Below are positions 35,419 to 44,051 of a DNA stretch of 64,000 nt, one piece after another. Position 1 is the stretch's first letter; each line of letters begins with the position of its first letter. The position numbers and the translations under genes are program-made. Origin of the DNA: Bacteroidota bacterium (GTDB lineage: Bacteria > Bacteroidota > Bacteroidia > JACCXN01); contig JACCXN010000083.1 in NCBI GenBank assembly GCA_013696965.1, positions 1 through 64,000 on the forward strand, read 5' to 3'. The notes below the pieces were generated by a model. The model had not been told where the DNA came from and searched no databases. It saw only the letters and a program-made list of their open reading frames with translations.

Positions 35419-37371
35419 ATGGGAGTTCTCCAGAATTTTATTATTTTATTATTGACTGCTGTTGGAGTCTTGGTGATTCTCTCTCGCCTTAAAGTTCCTT
35501 CTGTAATTGGCTTTTTATTAACCGGAATATTAATTGGCACCGTGGGATCCGGTTATATTAAAGCAGGGCATGAATTGGAGGTAATGGCTGAAGTTGGTGT
35601 TATTTTGCTCATGTTTACAATAGGCCTGGAGTTTTCAATATCCAGGATGAACCAAATGAAGCGCCAGGTATTAATTTACGGTGGCATGCAGGTATTGATC
35701 ACTATTTTAACAGTATGGATTATACTGTTTTTCACAGGTTTTTCTACTAAAGAATCAATTTTTGCAGCTTTTGTGATTTCACTTAGCAGTACTGCTATTG
35801 TTATGAAAATAATGCAGGATAAAGGAAAATTGCAAACACCAGATGGTCGAATAATGCTAGGTATTTTACTCTTCCAGGATTTATGCATAGTTCCCCTGAT
35901 AATTTTAACCCCATTGCTTGGAACCGTTGGGGAAGTTGATGCATTAGAAGTATTACTTAAATTAGCTGGATCATTCGGTTTAATCCTGATAATTTTTTTG
36001 TCGGCAAAATATCTGCTTCCTAAGATTTTTGATTATGTGATAAACTCCCGTGTTTCTGAGATTTTTATTTTGTTAATAATTGGCCTTGCCTTTGGACTTG
36101 CTTTGTTAACGTATTCCTTAGGGTTCTCTGTTGCTCTAGGAGCATTTATAGCTGGAATGATTTTAGCCGAATCAGATTTTATCCATCAAATTGAGGCAGA
36201 TATAAAACCGCTGAAAACCCTTTTTCTATCTGTGTTTTTTATTACGGTGGGCATGCTAATGGATGTTGATTATTTGATTGCTAACCCGATTAAAATTTTA
36301 TTGGTTTTGGCTGGAATTCTCATATTGAAAACAATAATTATTACCTCTATTTTATTCTTTTCTAAAAACCCTATAAATATTTCTTTAAAATCAGGATTGG
36401 GGCTTTCACAAATCGGAGAATTTGCATTTATGCTTTTAAGTATAGCCCATCCACTTGATATTATCAGTGAGGATTTTTACCAGTTGTTTCTTTCGGTTTC
36501 TGTAATTTCTATGCTGATAACCCCACTTTTATTAATACTTGGAGAGAAACTCAGAACTCAGCAGGGCTTAATGAAAAAAGTGGATGAAAATTTTATTGAA
36601 CAAAAGGAAGTTATAATTGCTGGTTTTGGTATAAATGGAATTAATCTTTCCAGGATTTTTAAAGCTTTAAATATTTCCTATCGAATTATTGATATGAATC
36701 CTGCTACTGTTCGAAAATTTAAAGAAGCCGGAGAACCCATTGTTTTTGGAGATATTACACAATTAGAAAATCTAAAACGAATAGGAATAGAAAAAGCAAC
36801 AATGTTGGTTATTGCAATTTCCGATGCAGAGGCCACCCAAAAGGCCATAGATATTAGTAGAAAAAACAATCCGGATTTACAGATAATTGTTAGGTCTGAA
36901 TTTATTTCTCAAATTGAAAATCTTTATGATTTAGGTGCAAATATGGTTATTTCACAAGACTTTGAAGCTTCCTTGCAGATTGCATCCTATGTGCTTAAAT
37001 TTTTTGGAATTGCTGAACCTATTGCCAAAATAAAATCAGATCAATTAAGAAAAAGGCATTATCGTTTTTTTACTGAAGACCAAGCTGTAGAAAATCAATT
37101 AAAAATTGCCGAATTAGCGGATATAGAATTTTTTAATGAAACGTATCTGGCAATCGAAAACCCAGGTTTAATTGGCAAAAAAGTAATAAAAATCAATAGT
37201 CAGTTAATGCAGGTATTCAAAAAGGCAAGGATTATCGGCCTTATTCGTGAGGATATAATAATTACTGAATTTGGTGAGGATATTAAAGTAGAAAGATTGG
37301 ATACCCTTGTTGTTTTTGGCACCCAGGATAAGTTGGATATGGCTGTAGAGTATTTAGATAATTTCACTTAG
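35419..37371 (+). CDS. Kef-type (CPA2) cation:proton antiporter with TrkA-N and TrkA-C
   Basis: A 650-residue inner membrane protein with about 12 membrane segments to residue ~385 (for example AEVGVILLMFTIGLEFSISRM and AFVISLSSTAIVMKIMQDKG), then a cytosolic RCK/TrkA-N domain starting VIIAGFGINGINLSRIF near residue 400, and a TrkA-C domain from ~560. It probably exchanges K+ or Na+ for H+, gated by a nucleotide on the RCK domain. There is no KefF/G-type partner nearby. It differs from the second antiporter in this window in having TrkA-C. Confidence 0.9.
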   Translation: MGVLQNFIILLLTAVGVLVILSRLKVPSVIGFLLTGILIGTVGSGYIKAGHELEVMAEVGVILLMFTIGLEFSISRMNQMKRQVLIYGGMQVLITILTVWIILFFTGFSTKESIFAAFVISLSSTAIVMKIMQDKGKLQTPDGRIMLGILLFQDLCIVPLIILTPLLGTVGEVDALEVLLKLAGSFGLILIIFLSAKYLLPKIFDYVINSRVSEIFILLIIGLAFGLALLTYSLGFSVALGAFIAGMILAESDFIHQIEADIKPLKTLFLSVFFITVGMLMDVDYLIANPIKILLVLAGILILKTIIITSILFFSKNPINISLKSGLGLSQIGEFAFMLLSIAHPLDIISEDFYQLFLSVSVISMLITPLLLILGEKLRTQQGLMKKVDENFIEQKEVIIAGFGINGINLSRIFKALNISYRIIDMNPATVRKFKEAGEPIVFGDITQLENLKRIGIEKATMLVIAISDAEATQKAIDISRKNNPDLQIIVRSEFISQIENLYDLGANMVISQDFEASLQIASYVLKFFGIAEPIAKIKSDQLRKRHYRFFTEDQAVENQLKIAELADIEFFNETYLAIENPGLIGKKVIKINSQLMQVFKKARIIGLIREDIIITEFGEDIKVERLDTLVVFGTQDKLDMAVEYLDNFT

Positions 37372-37535
37372 TTTATTAGGATAGTTATCAAAGTTTACCG
37401 GGGTTTTTATAAAGTTGAATTTTTATTTAATTACAGTGCTTTCGCCTGAATGCATTCAATTGGTAATGTCCCTAAAATTTTATGTTAAATGAAGACAAAA
37501 TCCTTTTTTTTTAAATTTATTCAAGTTGTAATATT

Positions 37536-37543
37536 TAACTTTG
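37536..37543 (+). promoter_or_regulatory. Putative -7 element of the SDR gene
   Basis: TAACTTTG matches TAnnTTTG, 35 bases before the ATG at 37578. A TTG at 37526-37528 is too close to act as -33. Confidence 0.4.
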
Positions 37544-37577
37544 TACCTTAAAATTTCCTATTTTTTAAGTAATTCAA

Positions 37578-38531
37578 ATGATAAAAAAGAAAAAAATAAT
37601 TATTACAGGTTCCAATGGTTTACTTGGTCAAAAGCTGGTACATATCTTAAAAACGAGAATGGAATTTGAAGTAATAGCTACTTCAAAAGGAGAAAACAGG
37701 ATACAGGATAAATCAGGATATGTTTATGAAACACTCGATATAACGGATAAAAAGCAGGTTGAGGTTTTGTTCAGAAAACACATGCCTGATACGGTAATAA
37801 ACACTGCGGCTATGACTAATGTGGATGTTTGTGAAACCGATAAAGAGGATTGTGTGGCTTTAAATATTTCTGCCGTAAAAAACATGGTTCAAACTTTAGA
37901 GGATTTAGCAAAGGAATTGAATGTAAAAAATGCTGAAACACCTCATTTCATCCATCTTTCCACTGATTTTATTTTTGATGGTGAACATGGGCCATATAAA
38001 GAAGAAGATGAACCAAATCCTTTGAGTTACTATGGATGGTCAAAACTGGAATCGGAAAAAGCAGTAAAAAACAGTAGCCTCAAATGGTGTATTCTCAGGA
38101 CAATTATTGTTTATGGAACAGGGGATGAAATGAGCAGAAGCAATATTGTGCTTTGGGCGAAAGATGCACTTGAAAAAAAACAGGCTATTCAGGTAGTTGA
38201 CGATCAGTTTCGTTCTCCTACTCTTGCAGAAGATCTTGCCCAGGCTTGTTTATTGGCTGTTGAGAAAGAAGCAACAGGTATATTTCATGTTTCAGGAAAA
38301 GATATCATGAGTATCATAGATATTGTTAATCGTGTTGCTTCGTATTTTCATCTTGATAAATCAAATGTAAGCACCATTAAATCATCAAGTTTAAACCAAG
38401 CTGCAAAAAGGCCTCCTAGAACAGGCTTTGTTCTTGATAAAGCAAGAAAAGAATTAGGATACGAACCACATACTTTTGAAGAGGGACTTGAAATATTAAA
38501 TCAACAGCTAAAACAGGTTAAATCCAAATAG
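37578..38531 (+). CDS. RmlD-like short-chain dehydrogenase/reductase
   Basis: A 317-residue extended SDR protein. The nucleotide-binding motif is TGSNGLLGQ (residues 10-18), the Ser/Thr-Asp site is LSTDFIFDG (128-135), and the catalytic Tyr and Lys are in YGWSK (152-156). The overall pattern, with FRSPTLAEDLA-like QFRSPTLAEDLAQA and an RPPRTGFVLDKARKELGY ending, is that of the dTDP-4-dehydrorhamnose reductase (RmlD) family. No other rml genes are nearby, so a different sugar nucleotide or a regulatory role cannot be excluded. Confidence 0.87.
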   Translation: MIKKKKIIITGSNGLLGQKLVHILKTRMEFEVIATSKGENRIQDKSGYVYETLDITDKKQVEVLFRKHMPDTVINTAAMTNVDVCETDKEDCVALNISAVKNMVQTLEDLAKELNVKNAETPHFIHLSTDFIFDGEHGPYKEEDEPNPLSYYGWSKLESEKAVKNSSLKWCILRTIIVYGTGDEMSRSNIVLWAKDALEKKQAIQVVDDQFRSPTLAEDLAQACLLAVEKEATGIFHVSGKDIMSIIDIVNRVASYFHLDKSNVSTIKSSSLNQAAKRPPRTGFVLDKARKELGYEPHTFEEGLEILNQQLKQVKSK

Positions 38532-38564
38532 CTTTTGCTTGAAATAAATTTTTAGTCCAAAATA

Positions 38565-38606
38565 AATGCACAGATAAAAATGAGCTTTGATTTTTATTTG
38601 TGCATT
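38565..38606. terminator. Bidirectional terminator between SDR and antiporter genes
   Basis: Arms aatgcacagataaaaat (38565-38581) and atttttatttgtgcatt (38590-38606) pair over 17 positions with one wobble, around an 8-base loop. The right arm contains the stop codon of the convergent antiporter gene at 38594. There is no classic T tract after the stem on the plus strand. Confidence 0.65.
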
Positions 38607-40231
38607 GTCAAATTCTTAATAATGCTAGAAGCAGCATCTACAAAAGGAAAAAGAATAATATCAGCTCCTGCTTTTGTTAATCTTTCCGCATCTTTATTAT
38701 GATGAACAGTTAGTGCTATTTTTCCTTTATAATCTGCTTCTTTTAAATATTTCAGTAATGAAAGGTTTATGGTAACATCGGAGATTGTACTTATTACGAA
38801 TTTTGCTTTTGAAAGTGGTAAAATGGCAGTAATTTCAGGATCTTCAACATCTGCGTACTGGGCATTTTTTCCCTTGTTTCTCCATGAACTAACTAATTTT
38901 GGATCAAAGTCTACACCAAGTATTTTATAATTTTCCCGGCTTAAGCTTTTGGCCACGTTGTTACCATACCTTCCCAAACCAAATATTATAACATCTACAG
39001 GATCGCCCCGGTAAGCTTTATCGCCAGTTTCACGGTAAGCTATTTTACGTTCAAAAATCACCAGTAGGGGAGACAATTTAGTGTAAAGCTGGTGAGAGTA
39101 TATTATCATGTAGGTAGATAAGCCAATAGTGATTAAACCTACAAGAGTAATAAGGCCCATTGTTTCATGATCTATATGACCTAATGTGAAACCCATTGTG
39201 GCCAATATGAGTGAGAATTCACTAATTTGAGCTACTGTAAGCCCTGCAAGAAATGACGTTCGCTTGCGGTAGCCCATCATTCCCATAATCAATAAAACAA
39301 TTAATGGGTTTCCAATGAGCACAAATAAGGAAAATACCACAGCAGGAATTATCTGAACATTTAGCAAGGATAAATCAATCTGTGCCCCGAGATTTATAAA
39401 GAAAAACAAAAGTAAAAAATCGCGCAATCCTAATAGTCTTCCACTTATAATCTCCCTATATTCTGTTGAAGCAAGTGAAATGCCCGCAACAAAAGCTCCT
39501 ACTTCTTTGCTGAATCCCATTATGTCTCCTGCTGCGGCAAGTAAAATTGCATAAGAAACAGAAAACAATACAAGAAGCTCCACAGAATCAGCAAGTTTTT
39601 TTAATAATACAGGCAGTACATATTTCATTAATAAGCCTACAATTAGAAGCATACCAATGCCCTTCAAAAAAACAATAAATACATCAAAAGCGATATTCTC
39701 ACCTGTACCCGTCCCAAGGGCTGATAAAAAAATCATCATAATCACAACAACTATGTCCTGAATTATTAAAAAACCTACGGCTATTTGACCATGTAAAGAA
39801 TCAATTTCTTTTTTATCCGAAAGTAGCTTAACAATAATAATGGTACTGGAAAAGGTTAGTGCAATTGCAATGTACAAGGCAATAAGATTCTCATATCCAA
39901 GCACTTTTCCAATGATAAAACCAAAAATAGAGGTAAAAACAACCTGGCCAAGACCAGTAAGGGTAGAAACTTTGCCTGTAGAGCGAATCAAGCTAATATC
40001 CAATTTAAGACCAACTACAAACAAAAGGATTGAAATCCCTACTTCAGACAAAAGAAGGATTTGTTCTGTGGATCGGATTAGGTTAAATCCAGAAGAACCT
40101 ATTAAAATTCCAGCAGCAATAAAGGCTACAATTAAAGGTTGTTTTAGCAATCTTCCTAAGGCACCAAGTAAGGCACTTGTGATAAGGATAGCAGCAAACT
40201 CAATAAATGGATTTTCGATTAATTGCAACAT
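38594..40231 (-). CDS. Kef-type (CPA2) cation:proton antiporter with TrkA-N only
   Basis: A 545-residue membrane protein with about 12 segments to residue ~390 (including LSEVGISILLFVVGLKLDISL and LTFSSTIIIVKLLSDKKEID) and a cytosolic TrkA-N domain from ~413 (DVIIFGLGRYGNNVAKSL). It lacks TrkA-C, unlike the 650-residue antiporter 1.2 kb away, so it is an independent subfamily and not a recent duplicate. The same ion-exchange role is inferred. It converges on the SDR gene, with a shared hairpin. Confidence 0.9.
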   Translation of the reverse strand: MLQLIENPFIEFAAILITSALLGALGRLLKQPLIVAFIAAGILIGSSGFNLIRSTEQILLLSEVGISILLFVVGLKLDISLIRSTGKVSTLTGLGQVVFTSIFGFIIGKVLGYENLIALYIAIALTFSSTIIIVKLLSDKKEIDSLHGQIAVGFLIIQDIVVVIMMIFLSALGTGTGENIAFDVFIVFLKGIGMLLIVGLLMKYVLPVLLKKLADSVELLVLFSVSYAILLAAAGDIMGFSKEVGAFVAGISLASTEYREIISGRLLGLRDFLLLFFFINLGAQIDLSLLNVQIIPAVVFSLFVLIGNPLIVLLIMGMMGYRKRTSFLAGLTVAQISEFSLILATMGFTLGHIDHETMGLITLVGLITIGLSTYMIIYSHQLYTKLSPLLVIFERKIAYRETGDKAYRGDPVDVIIFGLGRYGNNVAKSLSRENYKILGVDFDPKLVSSWRNKGKNAQYADVEDPEITAILPLSKAKFVISTISDVTINLSLLKYLKEADYKGKIALTVHHNKDAERLTKAGADIILFPFVDAASSIIKNLTMHK

Positions 40232-40400
40232 TTGCTAAAAAGGCTTTATTAAAAATAAAGATTATATTTTTAATAACCACCACAACCATTTATTCACAAA
40301 AGGCTGTTAAAAAACAATTTTAAAATCATGGTTTTGGAATATTTTTTTATACTTTAGCTTTCTTTTTAAAATTACAGTGTTTAAATAAAACCCCGGGTTA

Positions 40401-41567
40401 TTGTTATTTTATTTTAAATATTCCAAGTTTTTTTCTTTTGTTTTTTTGCTTTTAATAGGCTGCTTTGGCTTATTTAATCAGTCTGCTTTTGCTAATACTG
40501 CAGGAGGATCAGAGGATGAAAAGGAGGTAAAGGATACAGTAAGGGCAATAGTTTTATACGGAAACAAATTTCTTATAAAACCTTCTGCAAAATTTTCCGA
40601 AGAAATCGTTTTTCAATATATTGATTCACTGTTCAATATGCCTTCAAGACCTGATGAGTTAATAAAACAAATCAATCTTTTTATAGCGGTTAAAGAAAAA
40701 TCAGAAAGTGAAATTTATATGCTTATTGATTCATTGTTTGAATTGGAACATGTACCCTATGCCTTGATTAATCAAATAAATTATTTTGTAGCCACAAGAG
40801 CGGGAACAGAGGTTGATATTACAAAGGCGGTTGCTATTACTTCATTTTATGATGAATCGGAATTTCCTGGGAATTGTTTTTATGATAGCTGGGATACGCA
40901 TGTTACTCACCCCTACACTGATGATCTTTGGAGAGAAGACTCTTCTCCCATTGTGCTTGTTTTGCGCGATACCATGAATTTTTGCAACTACATACACCCT
41001 CATAAAGGTAAGGTGAGTTCTAATTTTGGAAGGCGCGATGGTAAAAATCACAATGGAATTGACATTAGTTTAAGAACTGGAGAGCCTGTACTTTCTGCCT
41101 TTGATGGGAAAGTAAGAATAGCAAGGAATCATGGTGGGTATGGAAATGTTGTGGTTGTAAGACATTACAATGGCCTGGAAACATTGTATGCCCATTTACA
41201 CAAAATTAAAGTAAAACCTGGCCAGGAGATTGCGGCGGGGCAGCTGGTAGGACTTGGCGGAAATACAGGGCGCTCAACAGGTAGTCACTTGCATTTTGAG
41301 GTTCGTTTTAAAGGAAAGCCTCTGAACCCAAATCATTTAATAAATTTTTCTGAAAAACAATTAAAGCACGAGGCCATTGTATTGAATAAGACTAAATGGT
41401 CCTATTCTATATGTGCGGAAGGAGCTGAATACCACCTTGTGGAAAAAGGGGAATACTTATCTGAGATTGCTGAACGTTATGGTTTATCCGTTATTCAACT
41501 ATGTGAATTTAATAGCTTAAGCCGAAAATCAATTTTACAGGTTGGCCAAAGGCTTAGGGTAAGCTAA
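40401..41567 (+). CDS. Secreted M23 peptidase with C-terminal LysM
   Basis: A ~388-residue cell wall protein. It has an N-terminal signal sequence (FSFVFLLLIGCFGLFNQSAFA), where LIGC could also be a lipobox. The M23 domain lies at roughly residues 205-310 with HNGIDISLRTGEPV and GSHLHFEVRFKG, the zinc and catalytic motifs. A LysM follows (YHLVEKGEYLSEIAERYGLS). Endopeptidase action on peptidoglycan cross-links is expected. The start is TTG at 40401, because the frame has no upstream ATG before a stop at 40386. Confidence 0.88.
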   Translation: MLFYFKYSKFFSFVFLLLIGCFGLFNQSAFANTAGGSEDEKEVKDTVRAIVLYGNKFLIKPSAKFSEEIVFQYIDSLFNMPSRPDELIKQINLFIAVKEKSESEIYMLIDSLFELEHVPYALINQINYFVATRAGTEVDITKAVAITSFYDESEFPGNCFYDSWDTHVTHPYTDDLWREDSSPIVLVLRDTMNFCNYIHPHKGKVSSNFGRRDGKNHNGIDISLRTGEPVLSAFDGKVRIARNHGGYGNVVVVRHYNGLETLYAHLHKIKVKPGQEIAAGQLVGLGGNTGRSTGSHLHFEVRFKGKPLNPNHLINFSEKQLKHEAIVLNKTKWSYSICAEGAEYHLVEKGEYLSEIAERYGLSVIQLCEFNSLSRKSILQVGQRLRVS

Positions 41568-41576
41568 AATAATAAG

Positions 41577-41912
41577 ATGATTGACTTTACAAATTATAAA
41601 ATACATTCCACTAAGAAAGACTTTATGGTTTTTCATTTTGACCATAAAGATCAATCGCTATATTTTGAGCAGTTATTAACACAAAATAATTTATTTTTTG
41701 AAAAGCACCTGGAAAACGAGAAAAATTTCCTTGTTTATTATGGGATTCGAAAATCCGATTTTACAAAAGTAAACGAACTCAACAATATTTCAAATGGTAA
41801 ATTTCGCAAGCCTTTTATTTCTGATAAATATTTAAGATATACTGTATTGTCTTTGTTTTTTATTATGATGGCCCTTGCAGTAACCGGAATGATTGTAAAT
41901 GCCCTGAAATAA
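41577..41912 (+). CDS. Small tail-anchored-like membrane protein, unknown
   Basis: A 111-residue protein I do not recognise. The N-terminal ~85 residues are soluble and charged (YKIHSTKKDFMVFHFDHKD), with a beta-alpha-beta look that resembles a small ACT-like or signal-transducing fold by shape only. A single C-terminal membrane segment, YTVLSLFFIMMALAVTGMIV, ends the protein. It starts 9 bases after the M23 peptidase and is 5 bases from the Nudix gene, so all three are likely one operon. Confidence 0.75.
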   Translation: MIDFTNYKIHSTKKDFMVFHFDHKDQSLYFEQLLTQNNLFFEKHLENEKNFLVYYGIRKSDFTKVNELNNISNGKFRKPFISDKYLRYTVLSLFFIMMALAVTGMIVNALK

Positions 41913-41917
41913 TTATT

Positions 41918-42565
41918 TTGGCTCCTTTTTCATTTATAGAATTACTCAAAAAACAGTTTTTACTGCCCTTGCCTGGTAGCGAGGCACAGCAAAAAATGGC
42001 CCCTCATGGTCGAAAAAGTTTTAATTGTTCTGATTTTTCAGTATTAAATTCAAAAAAAGGAAGCATCTTAATTGCAATTTATCCCCATAACAACCTTTGG
42101 TTAACTGCTTATATTAAAAGAACTGAATACACGGGAGTACATAGTGGGCAAATTAGTTTTCCGGGTGGGAAGTTCGAACCAAGGGACATTAGTGCTGAAA
42201 ATACAGCATTAAGAGAAACTTATGAGGAAATAGGTGTATTTCCAGAAGAGGTAGAAATAATAGGACAATTAAGTGATTTATATATTCCAGCCAGTAATTT
42301 TATTGTAACACCTTTTGTTGGTTTTATTCCAATTCGACCTCAATTTAAAATTCAAGAAAAAGAAGTTGCAGCACTTATTGAGGTAGAACTCAATACTATT
42401 TTAAAGGCCTCTGAAAATGTTGCAACAACTAAAATACGAACTGTGTCTGATAGGGTTATTACCGCTCCTGTTTATCAATTTGAACAACATCTTATATGGG
42501 GGGCAACTGCTATGATTACAAGTGAGTTTATAGAGCTTGTGAAAATGACAGGAATGAAACTATAG
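41918..42565 (+). CDS. Nudix hydrolase, CoA pyrophosphatase-like
   Basis: Nudix enzymes of this subgroup cleave CoA or other nucleotide diphosphates. The ~215-residue protein has the HSGQISFPGGKFE motif typical of the CoA-diphosphatase class, and the Nudix box GGKFEPRDISAENTALRETY into EEIGVFPEE. The N-terminal PLPGSEAQQKMAPHGR segment is also seen in homologues. The start is probably TTG (41918), 5 bases after the previous stop; no ATG is available. Confidence 0.88.
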   Translation: MAPFSFIELLKKQFLLPLPGSEAQQKMAPHGRKSFNCSDFSVLNSKKGSILIAIYPHNNLWLTAYIKRTEYTGVHSGQISFPGGKFEPRDISAENTALRETYEEIGVFPEEVEIIGQLSDLYIPASNFIVTPFVGFIPIRPQFKIQEKEVAALIEVELNTILKASENVATTKIRTVSDRVITAPVYQFEQHLIWGATAMITSEFIELVKMTGMKL

Positions 42566-42570
42566 TTTTA

Positions 42571-42762
42571 TTAGGCTCCAATAACCCTTACAAACATCCA
42601 AAAAATAAGATAGATAAGAATAAAGCTCACAATAATCAGGGCCGTTCCTTTAAAATATTTTTTGTTTTTCTGGTAGTCTTTCCGATAGGCCCAAGCTATA
42701 CCAATTATGAAAGCCAGCACAAAAAATAGGGCGAATATTACTTGGCCTTGTGTAAAATTCAT
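42571..42762 (-). CDS. Small two-helix membrane protein
   Basis: This 63-residue protein has two membrane helices (VIFALFFVLAFIIGIAWAYR and ALIIVSFILIYLIFWMFVRV) linked by the basic loop KDYQKNKKYFKGT. Similar tiny proteins are widespread in Bacteroidota with no known function. It lies 16 bases after the secreted protein gene on the same strand and is likely in its operon. It converges on the Nudix gene with a 5-base gap. Confidence 0.75.
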   Translation of the reverse strand: MNFTQGQVIFALFFVLAFIIGIAWAYRKDYQKNKKYFKGTALIIVSFILIYLIFWMFVRVIGA

Positions 42763-42778
42763 TTGAATCGCGGAAAAC

Positions 42779-43594
42779 TTACTTTAAACTGATTTCTTCT
42801 GTGGAACTATCGTAGTTAAGGTAATGAACTGCTTTTTCCAGGTTAGTGCAGGAAATAACTTTGCCATATCCTTTTTTGGCCAGATTGCCATACTTGTCAT
42901 AAATTTCATAACTGGTTTCGGAGCTAAAAACGATTTCTCTTGAGGATTTTGAATATGAATAGCTGACTTGAGTCATTTTAGCCCTTAATTTTATTTCTTC
43001 CGAATATCTTGGCTTATTGTTATTTCCCAATTGTTTTACTCTAAACTTATTCTCGCCTGAAACTAAAGGAATTTTAAATGAATATGCGTTTTCCTCTGGC
43101 GTTCCTTTGCCTTGTACCTCCCCAACGTTTACCCATTTGTTCCATTTAAAATGTTCAACGTAATAGGGCAATGAACCCGTCTCGTTTTTTGTAGACCAGT
43201 TTATTATTCCATCATGGTTAACTTTAATGGATGTGGTTTCAAAGGTAGGCATAGGTTTAAGCACATCAGGGTTAAGAACTTTTGGAGAACAACCATCTTT
43301 GTGTTTTATTTCAACAATTACGTCTGTTCCAACTGCAATCATCTCCTGGTTAAAATCAATTTCAAAAGCACTTGAATTAATTGGATCAGTAGTGACTTTG
43401 CCGTTTATGGTAACTTCATATACACAAAATCCAACACCGGAACTAGCAAAACTATTTTGAACATACAAATTTTTATTCTGGTACTTTCCTTCTAAAATAA
43501 TAATTCCTTTGCCGGAAGTTATTTTTGAATGAACAAGATTGCCGAATAAATTAAAAAACAATAAAAAAACAAATGGGATAATTGTGTTTTTCAT
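42779..43594 (-). CDS. Secreted beta-rich protein with sorting-domain-like C-terminus
   Basis: A 271-residue exported protein (signal peptide IIPFVFLLFFNLFGNLVHS). The middle has two beta-sandwich-like parts, the second with fibronectin-type spacing (KVNHDGIINWSTKNETGSL). The last ~50 residues (VFSSETSYEIYDKYGNLAKK, then GKVISCTNLEKAVHYLNYD) resemble the G-x-L-Y-N pattern of type A C-terminal sorting domains of type IX secretion, but this is weak. It has a good promoter with a 20-base spacer. No enzymatic motif is seen. Confidence 0.75.
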   Translation of the reverse strand: MKNTIIPFVFLLFFNLFGNLVHSKITSGKGIIILEGKYQNKNLYVQNSFASSGVGFCVYEVTINGKVTTDPINSSAFEIDFNQEMIAVGTDVIVEIKHKDGCSPKVLNPDVLKPMPTFETTSIKVNHDGIINWSTKNETGSLPYYVEHFKWNKWVNVGEVQGKGTPEENAYSFKIPLVSGENKFRVKQLGNNNKPRYSEEIKLRAKMTQVSYSYSKSSREIVFSSETSYEIYDKYGNLAKKGYGKVISCTNLEKAVHYLNYDSSTEEISLK

Positions 43595-43641
43595 TCTTTC
43601 TGCTCGTATTTTAAATGATTATTTACTTTTCTTAATTGGTG

Positions 43642-43672
43642 CAAATATAAATAATTATCAGGTTAATCACAA
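43642..43672 (-). promoter_or_regulatory. Bacteroidota-type promoter of the secreted protein gene
   Basis: On the minus strand, TTG (43670-43672), a 20-base spacer and TATATTTG (43642-43649) match the -33/-7 pattern. It is one of four complete matches found in the window. Confidence 0.65.
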
Positions 43673-44017
43673 CCAGTTTGTTTTTTAATTAAAAACCGAA
43701 AATTCAGGGAGAATTAAATGTTTTTTTTAAAATGTGCCCCTGCTAAATCAATAAAATAAAAACCATTTATTTTTTTTAAATCTTTTTTCTTGTTTTAATT
43801 TTTGAACCATTAAGAAAGACTCAATAAAACAAGTATTAAGTTAAAAAGAATAAATTTATTTTAAGGAAATAAGCCACTCCATAAATTATATAGTTCAAAT
43901 TCCATTATAAAGCAGGAGATATTTTTATTGTTTTTTACAATAAATCCAACAATATTCATTTAATCTATTAGCTTTTATGCTTAAATACCTTTTCCGGTTT
44001 CGGATAGTTATTTTATA

Positions 44018-44025
44018 TATTTTTG
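44018..44025 (+). promoter_or_regulatory. Putative -7 element of the WG-repeat gene
   Basis: TATTTTTG matches TAnnTTTG, 27 bases before the ATG at 44052. No TTG is at the -33 distance. Confidence 0.4.
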
Positions 44026-44051
44026 CATTCAAATAAAGAAAGTTTAAAAGA

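Larger units (their letters stand above)
43595..44051. other. AT-rich divergent intergenic region
   Basis: These 457 bases between the divergent secreted-protein and WG-repeat genes hold no credible ORF. They contain the promoter of the minus-strand gene (43642-43672) and a candidate -7 element for the plus-strand gene (44018-44025). The rest is T- and A-rich without clear repeats. Confidence 0.6.
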
